64,000 bases of DNA from an uncultured Collinsella sp. (GTDB taxonomy: Bacteria > Actinomycetota > Coriobacteriia > Coriobacteriales > Coriobacteriaceae): the NCBI GenBank assembly GCA_900768265.1, contig CAAGCF010000023.1, positions 1 through 64,000 of the forward strand, read 5' to 3'. The notes under the pieces were generated by a model. It saw only the letters and a list, made by a program, of their open reading frames with translations, did no database searches and was not told where the DNA came from. How positions within the stretch are numbered: position 1 is the first letter of the stretch; every line of letters begins with the position of its first letter. The position numbers and the translations under genes are program-made. Of the stretch, positions 26,119 to 35,508 are shown in pieces.

Positions 26119-27408
26119 CTAGCAGATGCAGCCGTCGGCAAGCGTCTGCTTACCGCCGACAAACACATCGGTGGCACGACCGGTGAGCGTGCGGCCGGCA
26201 AAACCGGAGTTCTCGGCACGCGACTCGTAACCGTCCTCGCCGACCGTCCAGGTAGCAGCGGGATCGAACACGGTCAGGTCGGCAACGGAGCCCGCCTTGA
26301 CTTGAACCTGGTCCAGACCCAAGATCTCACGCGGCTTGATGGCCATGAGCTCGACCATGCGGCCCATGCTCATCTTGCCCGTGTTGACCAGCTCGGTGAG
26401 CACAAGCGACAGCGAAGTCTCGAGGCCGATCATGCCAAAGGGCGCAAGCTCGAACTCGCGGGCCTTCTCCCACGGGGTATGGGGAGCGTGGTCGGTGACG
26501 ATGGCGTCGACGGTGCCGTCGATGACGCCCTGACGGATAGCCTCGGCGTCCTCCTCGGTACGCAGCGGCGGATTGACCTTGAGCGAGGTGTTGTAGGTCT
26601 CGTCCAGGTCGTTCTCGGTCAGGAACATGTGGTGCGGGGTGGCCTCGCAGGTGACCTGCACGCCAGCGGCCTTACCGGCACGCACGAGCTCCAGGCCATG
26701 GGCGGTGGAGATATGCTGGATGTGCAACTTGGCACCGGTCAGCTTGGCGATCTCGATATCGCGAGCGATCTGCAGCTCCTCGCCTGCCGCCGGCCAGCCC
26801 TCGAGGGCCAGACGGGTAGAGACCTTGCCCTCGTTGATCTGACCGTGACCGACCAGGTCCTCGTCCTGGCAATGGCTCATAAAGACCTTGCCGAACATCT
26901 TGCCGTAGTCCATGCAGCGACGGAGCATGCCCGCACCCTGCACGCCGCGACCGTCGTCGGTGAAGGCGACGGCGCCGTGGGCAACCATATCGCCCATCTC
27001 GGACATAGCCTCGCCCTTAAGACCGCGGGTCATGGCGCCAGAAGGATAGACGCGGCAGTGGCCGACCTCGGCAGCGCGGGACTTGACGAACTCAACGACG
27101 GTACCGTTATCGGTAACGGGGTCGGTGTTGGGCATGGCGCACACGCCGGTGAAGCCGCCCTTGGCAGCTGCGCGGGTGCCGCTCTCGATGTCCTCTTTGA
27201 CCTCGTAACCGGGCTCGCGCAGGTGGACGTGCATGTCCACCAGGCCGGGGACGAGGTACTTACCGGAAAGGTCGCGGACCTCGGCTCCCTCGGCGGCGAG
27301 GTTCTCGCCGACCTCGGCGATCTTGCCGCCGTCGATCAGGACGTCAACGACACCGTCAAGCTCGACGGACGGGTCGACGACGTGGGCATTCTTAAGAAGC
27401 AAGGCCAT
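26119..27408 (-). CDS. pyrC: dihydroorotase
   Basis: PyrC is a zinc amidohydrolase that closes carbamoyl-aspartate to dihydroorotate. The metal motif VDMHVHLREPG is near residues 57-67. Other visible features are CAMPNTDPV, HCQDE, HIQHISTAHG and the DHAPH metal aspartate. The 429 residues match the class I, long type. ATG 27408 (MALLLKNAHVVDP) is preceded by GGAGGTGCCGATA; an alternative start five codons upstream is part of the binding site. It overlaps the pyrB stop by 17 bases. Confidence 0.97.
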   Translation of the reverse strand: MALLLKNAHVVDPSVELDGVVDVLIDGGKIAEVGENLAAEGAEVRDLSGKYLVPGLVDMHVHLREPGYEVKEDIESGTRAAAKGGFTGVCAMPNTDPVTDNGTVVEFVKSRAAEVGHCRVYPSGAMTRGLKGEAMSEMGDMVAHGAVAFTDDGRGVQGAGMLRRCMDYGKMFGKVFMSHCQDEDLVGHGQINEGKVSTRLALEGWPAAGEELQIARDIEIAKLTGAKLHIQHISTAHGLELVRAGKAAGVQVTCEATPHHMFLTENDLDETYNTSLKVNPPLRTEEDAEAIRQGVIDGTVDAIVTDHAPHTPWEKAREFELAPFGMIGLETSLSLVLTELVNTGKMSMGRMVELMAIKPREILGLDQVQVKAGSVADLTVFDPAATWTVGEDGYESRAENSGFAGRTLTGRATDVFVGGKQTLADGCIC

Positions 27409-28336
27409 TATCGGCACCTCCAAGCAGCAGATACAGGATAGCCATACGCACGCAGATACCGGCGTAGACCTGCTCCAGGATGACGGAGCGTTGCGGGTGG
27501 TCGGCCATATAGGAGTCGAACTCGACGCCGCGGTTGATGGGGCCCGGGTGGCAAATGATCGCGTCGGGCTTCATGAGCTTCTCACGGTCCTTGGTCAGGC
27601 CGAAGAGCTTGTGGTACTCGCGAATGGTCGGGAACGGGGCACCCTCGAGTCGCTCCTGCTGCACGCGCAGCATGTAGACGACGTCCAGTTCGGGCAGGAC
27701 GGAATCGAGATCGCTCGTCACGTGGTCGCAGCCCAGAACCTCGGGCGCCGGCGGCAGCAGCGTGCCGGGGGCGACGGCGTAGGTCTCGCAACCCATGATC
27801 TTCAACGCGGGGATCAGCGAGCCGCAAACGCGGGAGTGGGCGATGTCGCCGACGACGGCGACCTTCAGACCGTGGAAGTCACCCTTGTGCTCCCAGATGG
27901 TGTACAGGTCGAGCAGGGCCTGCGTGGGGTGGTTGTGCTTACCGTCACCGGCGCAGATAACACTCGCGGGCGAATTCTGCGTGACGATGTAGGGAGCACC
28001 GGCATGCTTGTCGCGCACGACGATGCAATCGATCTTGTAGGCGTTGAGGGTCTCGACGGTATCGACGAGGCTCTCGCCCTTGACCGTGGAGGTCGAGGAG
28101 CCGCCGAAGTTGAGGCTGTCGGCCGAAAGACGCTTCTCGGCGAGCTCGAAGGAGCTGCGGGTACGCGTCGAGGGCTCATTGAACATGTTGACGATTGTCT
28201 TGCCCTTGAGCGTGGGGACCTTCTTGATGGCACGCTCGTTGACCTCGGAGAACGCCTTGGCGGTCTCGAGGATGAGCTTGATGTCCTCTTCGGAGTACTC
28301 GGTAATGTCGATCAGGTGCTTATGGTTGAATGCCAC
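27392..28336 (-). CDS. pyrB: aspartate carbamoyltransferase catalytic subunit
   Basis: PyrB joins carbamoyl phosphate and aspartate. The carbamoyl-phosphate loop FNEPSTRTRSSFE lies near residues 52-64, the 80s loop is DSLNFGGSSTSTVKGESL, and HPTQALLDL and HPGPINRGVE follow. 314 residues. The start is GTG 28336 with GGGAGGTGAGTAGTACC upstream. It overlaps the end of pyrR by a few bases at its binding site. No pyrI regulatory subunit is present in the window. Confidence 0.97.
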   Translation of the reverse strand: MAFNHKHLIDITEYSEEDIKLILETAKAFSEVNERAIKKVPTLKGKTIVNMFNEPSTRTRSSFELAEKRLSADSLNFGGSSTSTVKGESLVDTVETLNAYKIDCIVVRDKHAGAPYIVTQNSPASVICAGDGKHNHPTQALLDLYTIWEHKGDFHGLKVAVVGDIAHSRVCGSLIPALKIMGCETYAVAPGTLLPPAPEVLGCDHVTSDLDSVLPELDVVYMLRVQQERLEGAPFPTIREYHKLFGLTKDREKLMKPDAIICHPGPINRGVEFDSYMADHPQRSVILEQVYAGICVRMAILYLLLGGADNGLAS

Positions 28337-28340
28337 GGTA

Positions 28341-28925
28341 CTACTCACCTCCCAGCGGCGCGGAGCCCACATGGGAACCCGGCGCGACGTCGTTGATTTC
28401 GACAGCGGTACGGCCGTCGACTTCCTTCATATATAGGTGCACGTTCTCCTCGTGCGACGAGGGGACGTTCTTGCCGACAAAGTCCGGCGAGATAGGGAGC
28501 TCGCGGTGACCGCGGTCAACGAGAACTGCCAGCTCGACTCGGCTCGGACGGCCCAGGTCCATAACGGCGTCCAGAGCGGCGCGGATGGTGCGACCCGTGT
28601 ACAGGATGTCGTCCACCAGCACGACGCGCTTGCCGTCGACGCTGAAGGGAATGTTGGTAGCGTGGATCGCGGGAGCGAAATTGGTCGCATAGTCATCGCG
28701 ATAGAAGCTGATGTCCAGGCTGCCGAGCGGAACGTCGACACCCTCGATCTCCTTGATCGCTTCGGCGAGCTTCTTTGCCAGAAGGTCGCCGCGCGTGACG
28801 ATGCCGACCAGAGCGAGGTCTTCACAGCCCTCGTTGCGCTCGAGAATCTCGTGCGCGATGCGGGTCATCGCTCGGTTGACGGCGGTCTCGCCCATGATGA
28901 CCGCCTTGGGGGAAGTCGTGCCCAT
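28341..28925 (-). CDS. pyrR: PyrR, pyr attenuation regulator / uracil phosphoribosyltransferase
   Basis: PyrR binds pyr leader RNA when UMP is abundant and promotes termination; it often keeps uracil phosphoribosyltransferase activity. The 194 residues have the PRPP-binding motif VVLVDDILYTGRTIRAALDA near residue 103 and the N-terminal TRIAHEILERN typical of the family. ATG 28925 is preceded by AGGAAGGAGATCG. Its own leader carries three mutually exclusive hairpins (separate entry), so it probably controls its own operon pyrRBCKDF. Confidence 0.97.
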   Translation of the reverse strand: MGTTSPKAVIMGETAVNRAMTRIAHEILERNEGCEDLALVGIVTRGDLLAKKLAEAIKEIEGVDVPLGSLDISFYRDDYATNFAPAIHATNIPFSVDGKRVVLVDDILYTGRTIRAALDAVMDLGRPSRVELAVLVDRGHRELPISPDFVGKNVPSSHEENVHLYMKEVDGRTAVEINDVAPGSHVGSAPLGGE

Positions 28926-28964
28926 CGATCTCCTTCCTCACATGTCTTGACTGCTGACACAGTC

Positions 28965-29064
28965 AAAAAAATAGATGCCCGACCGCTCAAAGCGGAACCA
29001 GACACCCACAGGAAGTACTGCTCATTGACAGCTATGTAATTCCATGTGGGTATCTCGTACCCCT
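28965..29064 (-). promoter_or_regulatory. PyrR-type transcription attenuator in the pyr leader
   Basis: On the minus strand three overlapping hairpins can form. First, GGGTA-CGAGA-TACCC at 29064-29049 (candidate PyrR-bound anti-antiterminator). Second, GATACCCACA pairs with TGTGGGTGTC (29055-29001), using TACCC again (antiterminator). Third, a wobble-rich terminator starts with the same GTGTC and ends at a seven-T run (29005-28965). This is the B. subtilis pyr layout. The PyrR loop match to the known consensus is only partial. Confidence 0.6.
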
Positions 29065-29116
29065 TTAATGGTCAAGGCATAGTGTAGCCAACATCGGGCT
29101 CAATTGCGAGCATAAA

Positions 29117-29144
29117 TACTAGCCAATCCGTAAACGGAGCCAAT
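29117..29144 (-). promoter_or_regulatory. putative pyrR operon promoter
   Basis: Minus-strand TTGGCT (29144-29139), 16 bases, TAGTAT (29122-29117). Transcription would start near 29110, placing the whole attenuator in the leader. Confidence 0.45.
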
Positions 29145-29179
29145 CGCTCCATAAACCTATATATATTTGTGGTACGCGC

Positions 29180-29208
29180 TTGAAAACCTTGTTGCGAGCT
29201 GGCATAAT
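29180..29208 (+). promoter_or_regulatory. distal promoter candidate upstream of rpmB
   Basis: TTGAAA, 17 bases, CATAAT on the plus strand, the best -35/-10 pair in the 28926-29377 gap. It is about 170 bases upstream of rpmB and would give a long leader or a small RNA. The rest of the gap upstream is AT-rich without a visible gene. Confidence 0.45.
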
Positions 29209-29279
29209 CCCCTCTGCTGCACGCAAATCGGATCTACGTCCAGGGCCGTAGCGTGGGCACTATCGCCAAAAGAGAAATA

Positions 29280-29323
29280 TCTCTGTGTAGATTGCGCACA
29301 GAGACATGCTTCTGTGCTATAGT
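29280..29323 (+). promoter_or_regulatory. rpmB proximal promoter with inverted repeat
   Basis: TGCTATAGT at 29315-29323 is an extended -10 identical to that of rpsT. An 8-bp inverted repeat TCTCTGTG / CACAGAGA (29280-29287, 29297-29304) sits where a repressor could overlap the -35 region. A regulator is not known. Confidence 0.5.
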
Positions 29324-29377
29324 TCAGGCTTGTTTGTTAACGCGACATGTTCGTTTGTCGCCCAAGGAGGGTCAGTT

Positions 29378-29566
29378 ATGTCCAAAGTTTGCGAAGTTTG
29401 CGGTAAGCACCCCGTTGCCGGTCGCTCCATCAGCCACTCTCACCGCGTCACCAACCGTAAGTTCCGCCCCAACATCCAGCGCGTCTACGTCGTCGTCGAT
29501 GGTCACCGTCGCAAGATGAACGTTTGCTCCACCTGCCTCAAGTCCGGCAAGGTTGCGCGCTCCTAA
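29378..29566 (+). CDS. rpmB: 50S ribosomal protein L28
   Basis: L28 is a small zinc-ribbon-like large-subunit protein. The 62 residues start MSKVCEVCGKHPVAGRSISHSHRVTNRKFRPN, the family signature. Two CxxC pairs (CEVC, CSTC) show the zinc-binding C+ form. ATG 29378 is chosen for AAGGAGGGTCAGTT directly upstream; an in-frame upstream extension has no homology. It is monocistronic, with a strong terminator 68 bases after the stop. Confidence 0.97.
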   Translation: MSKVCEVCGKHPVAGRSISHSHRVTNRKFRPNIQRVYVVVDGHRRKMNVCSTCLKSGKVARS

Positions 29567-29634
29567 ATAAGGTCTTACCAACAAGTACCTCGGACTCTCC
29601 GGGTCAAAGACCTCGCGTTCACATAGAACTTACC

Positions 29635-29669
29635 AAAGGCGCCCTCCCCTACGGAGGGCGCCTTTTTGC
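29635..29669 (+). terminator. rho-independent terminator of rpmB
   Basis: AAAGGCGCCCTCC pairs with GGAGGGCGCCTTT, followed by a T-run. It lies 68 bases after the rpmB stop and adjoins the left end of the transposon remnant. Confidence 0.92.
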
Positions 29670-29945
29670 ACTCATTGGGGACAGGCTTACATGAGTGCTT
29701 TCGAGCATAGGGGCCGCATCACAAATATCAAAAGGATCGTAGCCCAGCTGATATGCTTTGCAACTTGACCAGCAGTACGACTCGAGCGAGTCAAGCGCAC
29801 TTTTCACAGGATTGAGATGGATGTAATCGAGCAGCTGCACCGCCTGCGTGTCCGACTCAACCGCGCCCCGCGAATAGCGATTATCAAACAGTTGCCCCGT
29901 TCTCCCCGTTTTCCCATTGAAATACTCATGCAAGTCTGTCCCCAA
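29649..29945 (-). pseudogene. REP-associated tyrosine transposase fragment
   Basis: The minus frame encodes the C-terminal half of a RAYT (TnpA_REP, Y1_Tnp family) transposase. LHEYFNGKTGRTGQLFDNRY and LLDYIHLNPVKSALDS followed by YCWSSCKAYQ match the family pattern NxxxGRxGxLFxxRY...YIHLNPVxAxLV...YPWSSYxAY. The HUH metal motif, which lies in the N-terminal half, is missing, and the frame runs out into the rpmB terminator. It is therefore a broken gene inside the inverted-repeat element. The apparent start lies in the right inverted repeat and is not a real start. Confidence 0.8.
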
Positions 29946-29949
29946 TGAG
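29673..29949. mobile_element. remnant of a REP-associated (IS200/IS605-like) element
   Basis: Bases 29673-29698 and 29924-29949 are inverted copies agreeing at 24 of 26 positions (CTCATTGGGGACAG...ATGAGT). Each end also folds on itself through CTCAT/ATGAG, like the subterminal hairpins used by Y1 transposases. Between them lies only the C-terminal part of a RAYT gene. The element is 277 bases, probably an internally deleted, non-autonomous copy. Confidence 0.7.
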
Positions 29950-29982
29950 CGAGGTGATGCAGTAGGCGGATAGTTTTTAGTT

Positions 29983-30010
29983 AAAACGCTTCATTAAGTT
30001 GAAGCGTTTT
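29983..30010. terminator. hairpin upstream of adhE
   Basis: AAAACGCTTCA pairs perfectly with TGAAGCGTTTT around ATTAAG. It has A-rich and T-rich flanks on both sides, like a bidirectional terminator. It insulates adhE from upstream transcription. No Rex-type operator is visible in this gap. Confidence 0.6.
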
Positions 30011-30054
30011 AGTGTGCCTTTTACGGGAATCTTACCGTTCGCCGAATAATTTCT

Positions 30055-30063
30055 TGCTATCAT
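30055..30063 (+). promoter_or_regulatory. adhE extended -10 promoter
   Basis: TGCTATCAT lies 41-49 bases upstream of the adhE start. It is an extended -10 identical to that of rpsB, here without a good -35. Confidence 0.5.
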
Positions 30064-30103
30064 GCAAGGCGTAGGGTAAATCTCCGATCGCAAGGAGACA
30101 CAA

Positions 30104-32752
30104 ATGGTGAAAAAGTCACCGGAAAACACTACTCCCGCAATTGTGGACAACGTAGAGGCGCTTGAGGCTAAGCTCGCTCAGATGCGAGAGGCCCAGGCGC
30201 TTTTTGCTACGTACACGCAGGAGCAGGTCGACAAGATCTTCTACGAGGCCGCCATGGCCGCCAACAAGGCTCGTATCCCGTTGGCGAAGATGGCCATCGA
30301 GGAGACCGGCCGCGGCGTTCTTGAGGACAAGGTCATCAAGAACCACTACGCCGCAGAGTACATCTACAACGCTTACAAGAACACCAAGACCTGTGGTGTC
30401 CTGGAGCGCGACGAGGCCTACGGCATCACCAAGATCGCCGAGCCCATCGGTATCGTGGGTGCCGTCATCCCGACGACCAACCCCACCTCCACCGCGATCT
30501 TCAAGACGCTGATCAGCCTGAAGACCCGCAACGCCATCATCATCTCCCCGCACCCGGCTGCCGCCAAGTGCACCATCGCCGCCGCCAAGCTCGTGCTTGA
30601 CGCCGCCGTCAAGGCTGGCGCCCCCGAGGGCATCATCGGCTGGGTCGATGTCCCCTCCATCGAGCTGACCAACATGGTCATGCGCGACGTCGACATCATC
30701 CTCGCCACCGGTGGCCCGGGCATGGTCAAGGCCGCCTACTCCTCGGGCAAGCCCGCCCTGGGCGTCGGCGCCGGTAACACCCCGGTCGTCATCGACGACA
30801 CCGCCGACGTGCTGCTCGCCGTCAACTCCATCATCCACTCCAAGACCTTCGACAACGGCATGATCTGCGCTTCCGAGCAGTCCGTGACCGTCATCGACAC
30901 CATCTACGACCAGGTCAAGGCCGAGTTCCAGAAGCGCGGCTGCTACTTCGTCAAGCAGGGTGCCGAGATGGAGGCCCTGCGTGCCGCCATGTTCAAGAAC
31001 GGCGCTCTCGACCACCGCATCCCCGGCATGGCTGCCGCCAAGATCGCCGAGCTCGCCGGCATCGAGGTTCCCGCCAAGACCAAGATCCTGATCGCCGAGG
31101 TCACTTCCACCGACCCCGCCAAGGAGGAGTTCTCCCACGAGAAGCTCTCCCCGGTCCTGGCCATGTACCACGCCAAGGACTTCCAGGAGGCCGTCGACAA
31201 GGCCGAGCACCTGGTGCTCGCCGGTGGCCCGGGCCACACCGCCTCTCTGTACGTGCACCCCGCCCAGGCCGAGAAGATCAGCCTGTTCGAGCACGTCATG
31301 AAGGCCTGCCGTATCGTCATCAACACACCGTCCTCGCACGGCGGCATCGGTGACCTGTACAACTTTGGCATGAAGCCGTCTCTGACCCTGGGCTGCGGCT
31401 CCTGGGGCGGCAACTCCGTCTCCGAGAACGTTGGGGTGAAGCACTTGATCAACGTTAAGACTGTGGCCGAGCGCCGTGAGAACATGCTGTGGTTCCGCGC
31501 TCCCGAGAAGGTCTACTTCAAGAAGGGTTCCACGCCCGTCGCCCTCGACGAGCTCGGCACCGTCATGGGCAAGAAGCGCGCCTTCATCGTCACCGACCAG
31601 TTCCTCTTCAAGAATGGCAACACCCGCGCCATCGAGGCCAAGCTCGACGAGATGGGCATCGCCCACGACTGCTTCTACGACGTCGAGCCCGATCCGTCGC
31701 TGCAGTGCGCACGTCGCGGCGCCAAGCAGATGGCTCTCTTTGAGCCGGACGTCATCATCGCCGTCGGCGGTGGCTCCGCTATGGACGCCGGCAAGATCAT
31801 GTGGATGATGTACGAGCACCCCGAGTGCAAGTTCGAGGACATGGCCATGGACTTCATGGACATCCGCAAGCGTATCTTCACCTTCCCCGAGATGGGCAAG
31901 AAGGCCTACTTCGTCGCCGTCCCGACCTCCTCGGGTACCGGCTCCGAGTGCACGCCGTTCGCCATCATCACCGACAAGGAGACCGGCATCAAGTGGCCGC
32001 TCGCCGACTACGCGCTGCTCCCCAACATGGCTATCGTCGACGCCGACAACTGCATGACCGCTCCGCGCGGCCTGACCGCTGCCTCCGGCATCGACGTCAT
32101 GACCCACGCCATCGAGTCCTACGTCTCCATCATGGCTTCCGACTACACCAAGGGCCTCTCCGAGCGCGCTGCCAAGCTCGTCTTTGAGAACCTGCCCTCC
32201 AGCTTCACGAACGGCGCCAAGGACCCGCATGCCCGCGAGGAGATGCACAACGCCTCCTGCATGGCCGGTATGGCCTTCGCCAACGCCTTCCTGGGCCTCA
32301 ACCACTCCATGGCCCACAAGCTCGGCGCCTTCCATCACCTGCCCCACGGCCTCGCCAACGCCGTCATCCTGACCCGCGTCATGCGCTACAACGCCGCCGA
32401 GGCTCCCGTCAAGATGGGCACCTTCTCCCAGTATCCTTACCCCAACGCGCTGCACAACTACGCCGAGATGGCAAAGTACTGCGGCATCGAGGGCAAGGAC
32501 GACAAGGAGGTCTTCGAGAACTTCATCACGAAGCTCGAGGAGCTCAAGGACTTCATCGGCGTCAAGAAGACTATCGCCGACTACGGTGTTGACGAGCAGT
32601 ACTTCCTCGACACCCTCGACGAGATGACCGAGCAGGCATTCAACGACCAGTGCACCGGCGCTAACCCGCGCTACCCGCTCATGAGCGAGATCAAGGAGCT
32701 CTACCTGGACGCCTACTACGGCCGCGAGCCTCAGGACTACGCCGTCTGCTAG
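30104..32752 (+). CDS. adhE: bifunctional acetaldehyde/alcohol dehydrogenase AdhE
   Basis: AdhE reduces acetyl-CoA to acetaldehyde and then ethanol, regenerating two NAD+ in fermentation; family members form spirosomes. The 882 residues contain an N-terminal aldehyde dehydrogenase (about 10-450; catalytic Cys in NGMICASEQS, cofactor region TNPTSTAIFKTL). The C-terminal iron alcohol dehydrogenase (about 460-870) has GGGSAMDAGK and the metal histidines in NHSMAHKLGAFHHLPHG. Codon use is strongly biased to C/G third positions and a few codons, suggesting very high expression. ATG 30104 has CGCAAGGAGACACAA upstream. A GC hairpin follows the stop. It is the main fermentative enzyme in the window. 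Confidence 0.98.
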   Translation: MVKKSPENTTPAIVDNVEALEAKLAQMREAQALFATYTQEQVDKIFYEAAMAANKARIPLAKMAIEETGRGVLEDKVIKNHYAAEYIYNAYKNTKTCGVLERDEAYGITKIAEPIGIVGAVIPTTNPTSTAIFKTLISLKTRNAIIISPHPAAAKCTIAAAKLVLDAAVKAGAPEGIIGWVDVPSIELTNMVMRDVDIILATGGPGMVKAAYSSGKPALGVGAGNTPVVIDDTADVLLAVNSIIHSKTFDNGMICASEQSVTVIDTIYDQVKAEFQKRGCYFVKQGAEMEALRAAMFKNGALDHRIPGMAAAKIAELAGIEVPAKTKILIAEVTSTDPAKEEFSHEKLSPVLAMYHAKDFQEAVDKAEHLVLAGGPGHTASLYVHPAQAEKISLFEHVMKACRIVINTPSSHGGIGDLYNFGMKPSLTLGCGSWGGNSVSENVGVKHLINVKTVAERRENMLWFRAPEKVYFKKGSTPVALDELGTVMGKKRAFIVTDQFLFKNGNTRAIEAKLDEMGIAHDCFYDVEPDPSLQCARRGAKQMALFEPDVIIAVGGGSAMDAGKIMWMMYEHPECKFEDMAMDFMDIRKRIFTFPEMGKKAYFVAVPTSSGTGSECTPFAIITDKETGIKWPLADYALLPNMAIVDADNCMTAPRGLTAASGIDVMTHAIESYVSIMASDYTKGLSERAAKLVFENLPSSFTNGAKDPHAREEMHNASCMAGMAFANAFLGLNHSMAHKLGAFHHLPHGLANAVILTRVMRYNAAEAPVKMGTFSQYPYPNALHNYAEMAKYCGIEGKDDKEVFENFITKLEELKDFIGVKKTIADYGVDEQYFLDTLDEMTEQAFNDQCTGANPRYPLMSEIKELYLDAYYGREPQDYAVC

Positions 32753-32769
32753 TTTTAGCACGGTTTTTA

Positions 32770-32808
32770 ACGGCGGGGGTGCACGGGTGTTTCACACACC
32801 CCCGCCGT
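32770..32808 (+). terminator. GC-rich hairpin after adhE
   Basis: ACGGCGGGGGTG pairs perfectly with CACCCCCGCCGT, 18 bases after the adhE stop. The following tract (CGCTTCTAT) is only weakly T-rich, so it may be a partial terminator that lets some transcripts reach the kinase gene. Confidence 0.6.
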
Positions 32809-32840
32809 CGCTTCTATCGCATCGTTGAAAGGATGCAACC

Positions 32841-33605
32841 ATGCTGCTACCCGATTCCAAGACCGAGCTCGTCCGCCGTGGCAACAAGGTCGTTTACGAC
32901 CTGGGCGACAAGATCGTCAAGGTCTTTAACGAGACCAAGCCTGTCTCCGACGTGTTCAACGAGGCTTTGAATCTTGCCCGCATCAATGAGTGCGGCATCC
33001 GCAGCCCCAAGGCTCTCGAGGTTTCCCAGCTCGAGAACGCCAACGGCTGGGCGCTCGTGACCGAGAAGGTTCCGGGCACCACCCTTGCCGAGAAGATGAC
33101 TGCCGAGCCCCAGCGCTTTGGTGAGTATCTCGAGATGTTCGTCGACCTCCAGATCGAGATCCACGGCTACACCTCCCCGCTGCTCAACCGTCAGCGCGAC
33201 AAGTTCGCCCGCATGATCGACAGCCTTGATCAGCTCAATGCCACCACGCGCTACAACCTTCAGGAGCGCTTGGACGGCATGACCAAGGAGTTCAAGGTCT
33301 GCCACGGCGACTTCAACCCCTCTAACGTCATCGTCGGCGACGACGGCCAGCTGTACGTCTGCGACTGGGCACACGCCACCCAGGGCTCCCCTGCTGCCGA
33401 CGTTGCCACCACCTACCTGCTCTTCGCCCTCAACAGCAAGGATCAGGCTGAGGCCTACCTGGAGCTCTACTGCGACCGCGCCGACATGCCTATGCAGGTC
33501 GTGCGTCAGTGGACGAGCATCGTCGCCGCTTCCGAGCTCGCTCGTAAGCGCAACGTGAACGATGAGTTCCTGAAGAACTGGATCGACGTCGTCGATTATC
33601 AGTAA
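32841..33605 (+). CDS. APH-like small-molecule phosphotransferase
   Basis: This is a protein-kinase-fold phosphotransferase of the APH/choline kinase superfamily. The 254 residues have the catalytic-loop motif CHGDFNPSNVIV near residues 155-166 (D and N for catalysis and metal). The second metal aspartate is in VCDWAHAT, and an N-lobe lysine (KIVKVFN, residue about 29) is preceded by a short degenerate glycine loop. The substrate cannot be told: sugars, choline and aminoglycosides are all possible. There is no reason to call it antibiotic resistance. ATG 32841 has GAAAGGATGCAACC upstream. It follows adhE by 88 bases and shares its biased codon use, so it may be co-expressed. Confidence 0.8.
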   Translation: MLLPDSKTELVRRGNKVVYDLGDKIVKVFNETKPVSDVFNEALNLARINECGIRSPKALEVSQLENANGWALVTEKVPGTTLAEKMTAEPQRFGEYLEMFVDLQIEIHGYTSPLLNRQRDKFARMIDSLDQLNATTRYNLQERLDGMTKEFKVCHGDFNPSNVIVGDDGQLYVCDWAHATQGSPAADVATTYLLFALNSKDQAEAYLELYCDRADMPMQVVRQWTSIVAASELARKRNVNDEFLKNWIDVVDYQ

Positions 33606-33637
33606 TATCTGAGCGATTCATTTCGCATCGGAGGCAC

Positions 33638-33683
33638 AAAGGAAAAACCCCGCAGCTCGCATGGGCTGTGGGGTTTTCCTTTT
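33638..33683 (+). terminator. rho-independent terminator after the phosphotransferase
   Basis: AAAGGAAAAACCCC pairs with GGGGTTTTCCTTT around a CAGC/GGCTG inner stem, ending in a T-run. It should also work on the opposite strand. Confidence 0.9.
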
Positions 33684-33708
33684 AGCGATTGTGCACGCCG
33701 ACAAGATG

Positions 33709-33756
33709 AAAGGACGGTCCTGCATCTCCCCGAACTGGAGAAATGCAGGACCGTCC
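33709..33756 (-). terminator. rho-independent terminator of proS
   Basis: GGACGGTCCTGCAT pairs perfectly with ATGCAGGACCGTCC around a CTCC/GGAG inner stem; on the minus strand it is followed by TTTC. It starts about 30 bases after the proS stop codon. Confidence 0.8.
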
Positions 33757-33786
33757 CGCATATCGAACTACAAGCGAAATCGTCGA

Positions 33787-35508
<1,722 letters not shown>

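Noticed and set aside
30116..32761. Open frame of about 880 codons on the strand opposite adhE
   Set aside because: It mirrors adhE codon for codon. The GC-rich third positions of adhE remove antisense stops, and the product is low-complexity Val/Leu/Gly/Asp without family motifs.
32841..33605. Aminoglycoside resistance gene
   Set aside because: It has the general APH kinase fold motifs only. Its context and codon use are those of a native metabolic gene, and nothing points to an antibiotic substrate.
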